A DNA stretch of 64,000 nt from contig NZ_LT629731.1 of the NCBI RefSeq assembly GCF_900104575.1, forward strand, positions 258,205 through 322,204, read 5' to 3'. The notes under the pieces were generated by a model. It did not search any database and was not told where the DNA came from. It saw nothing but the letters and a program-made list of their open reading frames with translations. The translations under genes and the position numbers were made by a program. Positions 62,575 to 64,000 of the stretch are shown here, piece after piece; the stretch's first letter is position 1, and every line of letters starts with the position of its first letter. The DNA comes from Bacillus tuaregi. GTDB taxonomy: Bacteria > Bacillota > Bacilli > Bacillales > Cytobacillaceae.

Positions 62575-63399
62575 ATGAACAGAACGATGATTACAGCGAC
62601 GAATACGTTGGGACAGCTGCAAAAGCAAATGGACGTGATTAGTAACAATATATCAAATGTTGAGACAACCGGCTTTAAGCGAAGGGAAGCGACGTTTACC
62701 GATTTGCTTGTCCAGCAGTTTAACAATGCGTCTGAAGATACAGAAGCGGCCCGGTTAACGCCGGATGGCATTCGCCAAGGGTCTGGTGCAAGGCTTGGTC
62801 AGATCCAAATGATTATGGCACAGGGGGCTATAAAAGCAACAGACCGCCCGCTTGATACAGCTTTTACAAAGGAAGGCCTGTACTATCGGATTCAGGTGCA
62901 AACCGCTGATGGCTATGAAACACAGTATACAAGAGATGGAGCTTTTTATTTATCGCCGTTGTCGGATAGCGAAACGATGCTCGTGACAACCAGCGGCCAT
63001 CCCGTTTTGGATGAGGATAATAATCCCGTGATTATCGCTGGAAAGGCAGAGGAATATACGATTAATGAAACCGGGACGTTGACGGTGAGTCTGGCGGACG
63101 GAAGCGAGCAAAGTATAAATTTGGGCGTATCACTCGTTAATCAACCACAATTTCTAGAGAAAAAAGGAAGCAATCTGCTCGGGCTTCCGGCTGGAGCGGA
63201 AGCGGAGGGTATTTTCACTGACCTTGATGGAAATTTGCGGGGTCAGATAGCGATTCGTTCCGGTGCGCTTGAGCTTTCTAATGTGGATTTATCAAAAGAA
63301 ATGACAGATCTGATGACCGCACAGCGCTCGTATCAATTCCAAGCGCGGTCGATCAATATGGCTGATCAAATGATGGGGCTAATAAATGGAATTCGTTAA
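62575..63399 (+). CDS. flhP: Flagellar basal-body rod protein FlhP
   Basis: A 274-residue rod protein paralogous to FlhO. N-terminal NRTMITATNTLGQLQKQMDV and ISNNISNVETTGFKRRE; C-terminal ELSNVDLSKEMTDLMTAQRS and YQFQARSINMADQM. GGGGGGT precedes the ATG. The pair sits between mbl and fabZ, outside the main flagellar operon, as in B. subtilis. Confidence 0.95.
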   Translation: MNRTMITATNTLGQLQKQMDVISNNISNVETTGFKRREATFTDLLVQQFNNASEDTEAARLTPDGIRQGSGARLGQIQMIMAQGAIKATDRPLDTAFTKEGLYYRIQVQTADGYETQYTRDGAFYLSPLSDSETMLVTTSGHPVLDEDNNPVIIAGKAEEYTINETGTLTVSLADGSEQSINLGVSLVNQPQFLEKKGSNLLGLPAGAEAEGIFTDLDGNLRGQIAIRSGALELSNVDLSKEMTDLMTAQRSYQFQARSINMADQMMGLINGIR

Positions 63400-63412
63400 A
63401 GGGGAAACAAAC

Positions 63413-63679
63413 ATGGCTGTAAACGAAAGTAGCCGGGAGGCCATCAAGGCTGAGAAAAAACAAAATAAAGAAAAAGAGCAATCTGAAAAGAAAAGCAAAA
63501 GGATCCGCGTGCGCCTCATACCGATTTGGCTCCGCGTAATCATCGTGCTGCTGCTGATTTTCCTCAGCACAGCAATCGGTGCAATGGTTGGCTACGGTAT
63601 GATAGGTGACGGAAAGGCATTCGACATCTTTAAACCATCCACCTGGACCTACATCATCGACCTCGTCGAAAAGAAATAA
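63413..63679 (+). CDS. EpuA-like small membrane protein
   Basis: An 88-residue protein with a Lys/Glu-rich cytoplasmic N-terminus (about 1-35) and one transmembrane helix (about 44-65: WLRVIIVLLLIFLSTAIGAM). It resembles the EpuA family, which is often labelled 'DNA-directed RNA polymerase subunit beta' in annotation for no functional reason. ATG 63413 with AAAGGGG upstream. It follows flhP by 13 bp and is likely co-transcribed. Confidence 0.8.
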   Translation: MAVNESSREAIKAEKKQNKEKEQSEKKSKRIRVRLIPIWLRVIIVLLLIFLSTAIGAMVGYGMIGDGKAFDIFKPSTWTYIIDLVEKK

Positions 63680-63682
63680 TGG

Positions 63683-63802
63683 ATTGCGTTAAAGCGCTGG
63701 GGGACAGTCCCCCGTTAAGGTAAAGCGTTAAACCGTTGGGGGACAGTCCCCCACTGAGGTAAAGCGTTAAACCAACGGGGGACTGTCCCCCATTCGGCTA
63801 AA
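63683..63802. repeat. 39-bp palindromic repeat array G (3 units)
   Basis: G-runs begin at 63699, 63738 and 63777 (39 bp). Cores are GGGGGACAGTCCCCC twice and GGGGGACTGTCCCCC last. It follows the EpuA-like gene and precedes fabZ. Confidence 0.92.
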
Positions 63803-63879
63803 GTGAGAATAGGACTTTTCCATTGTATTCGTTTATGAATTTATGTAAAATTATTCCTAAAATAGGAGGGATACATACT

Positions 63880-64000
63880 ATGTTAGATATAGATCAGATT
63901 AAAGAGATTATTCCACATCGTTATCCATTTTTGTTAGTGGACCGCATTGTGGAAGTGGAAGAAGGAAAAAGAGCGGTTGGAATCAAAAATGTGAGTGCAA
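63880..64000 (+). CDS. fabZ: 3-hydroxyacyl-ACP dehydratase FabZ (3' partial)
   Basis: The first 40 codons of FabZ, which dehydrates 3-hydroxyacyl-ACP in fatty acid elongation. The text [20 protein letters not shown] is the family N-terminus. AGGAGGG precedes the ATG. The window ends inside the gene. The order flhP-fabZ is conserved in Bacillus. Confidence 0.95.
   Translation, partial: MLDIDQIKEIIPHRYPFLLVDRIVEVEEGKRAVGIKNVSA

Overview
The window is a contiguous piece of a Bacillaceae (low-GC, endospore-forming Firmicute) chromosome. Gene content and order match the classic Bacillus block rpoE-pyrG-ywjG-spo0F-fbaA-tal-murA2-glpX-rho-rpmE-prfA-prmC-spoIIR-ywlB-sua5-mntP-ywlE-rpiB-ywlG-glyA-upp-atp-ywzB-ywmB-murA1-spoIID-spoIIQ-spoIIID-mbl-flhO-flhP-fabZ. 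Unlike B. subtilis, it carries a fused isobutyryl-CoA mutase (icmF), an 11-gene complex I operon (nuoABCDHIJKLMN, without nuoEFG), a UDP-GlcNAc 2-epimerase, a Vpr-like subtilase, an extra chemoreceptor and a NERD-domain protein. There is no tdk between rpmE and prfA. The genus cannot be fixed from this sequence; Neobacillus, Mesobacillus or a related lineage would fit. Almost every gene is on the + strand; only ywjG, a polysaccharide deacetylase and a VanZ-family gene are on the - strand.

Layout: 1-3.4 kb icmF (5' end outside the window). 3.6-20 kb housekeeping genes: RNA polymerase delta, CTP synthase with its reiterative-transcription leader, the Spo0F phosphorelay protein with a near-ideal sigma-H promoter, glycolysis/gluconeogenesis (fbaA, tal, glpX), cell wall (murA2), transcription termination (rho), ribosome (rpmE, prfA, prmC), sporulation signalling (spoIIR) and tRNA t6A (sua5). 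20-32 kb: deacetylase, mntP, arginine phosphatase ywlE, chemoreceptor, rpiB, ywlG, glyA, upp, wecB and a secreted subtilase. 32-39.4 kb: the atp operon (atpZ-I-B-E-F-H-A-G-D-C). 40-51.6 kb: NERD protein, then the nuo operon. 51.8-64 kb: ywzB, ywmB, murA1, spoIID, vanZ, spoIIQ, spoIIID, mbl, flhO, flhP, a small membrane protein and the start of fabZ. No tRNA, rRNA, IS element, prophage or CRISPR array is visible.

The unexpected content is almost all between genes. (1) Seven arrays of a 39-bp repeat built on the palindrome GGGGGACAGTCCCCC (24 units in total). Array ends tend to carry the opposite-orientation form GGGGGACTGTCCCCC. One array sits inside the nuo operon. (2) Three arrays of a 21-bp repeat around GCGGATA, in exact register (5, 3 and 5 units). 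(3) A dense cluster of six perfect DnaA boxes (TTATCCACA) between ywlB and sua5, with a weaker cluster 2 kb downstream. (4) A CCAA tetranucleotide tract with a fold-back arm upstream of wecB. (5) A roughly 190-bp imperfect inverted repeat between spoIIID and mbl, with a partial copy after rho. (6) Clear inverted repeats over the nuo and upp promoters.

Starts were set by Shine-Dalgarno spacing and by recalled family N-termini; several are GTG or TTG. All assignments come from reading the sequence; no database search was run.
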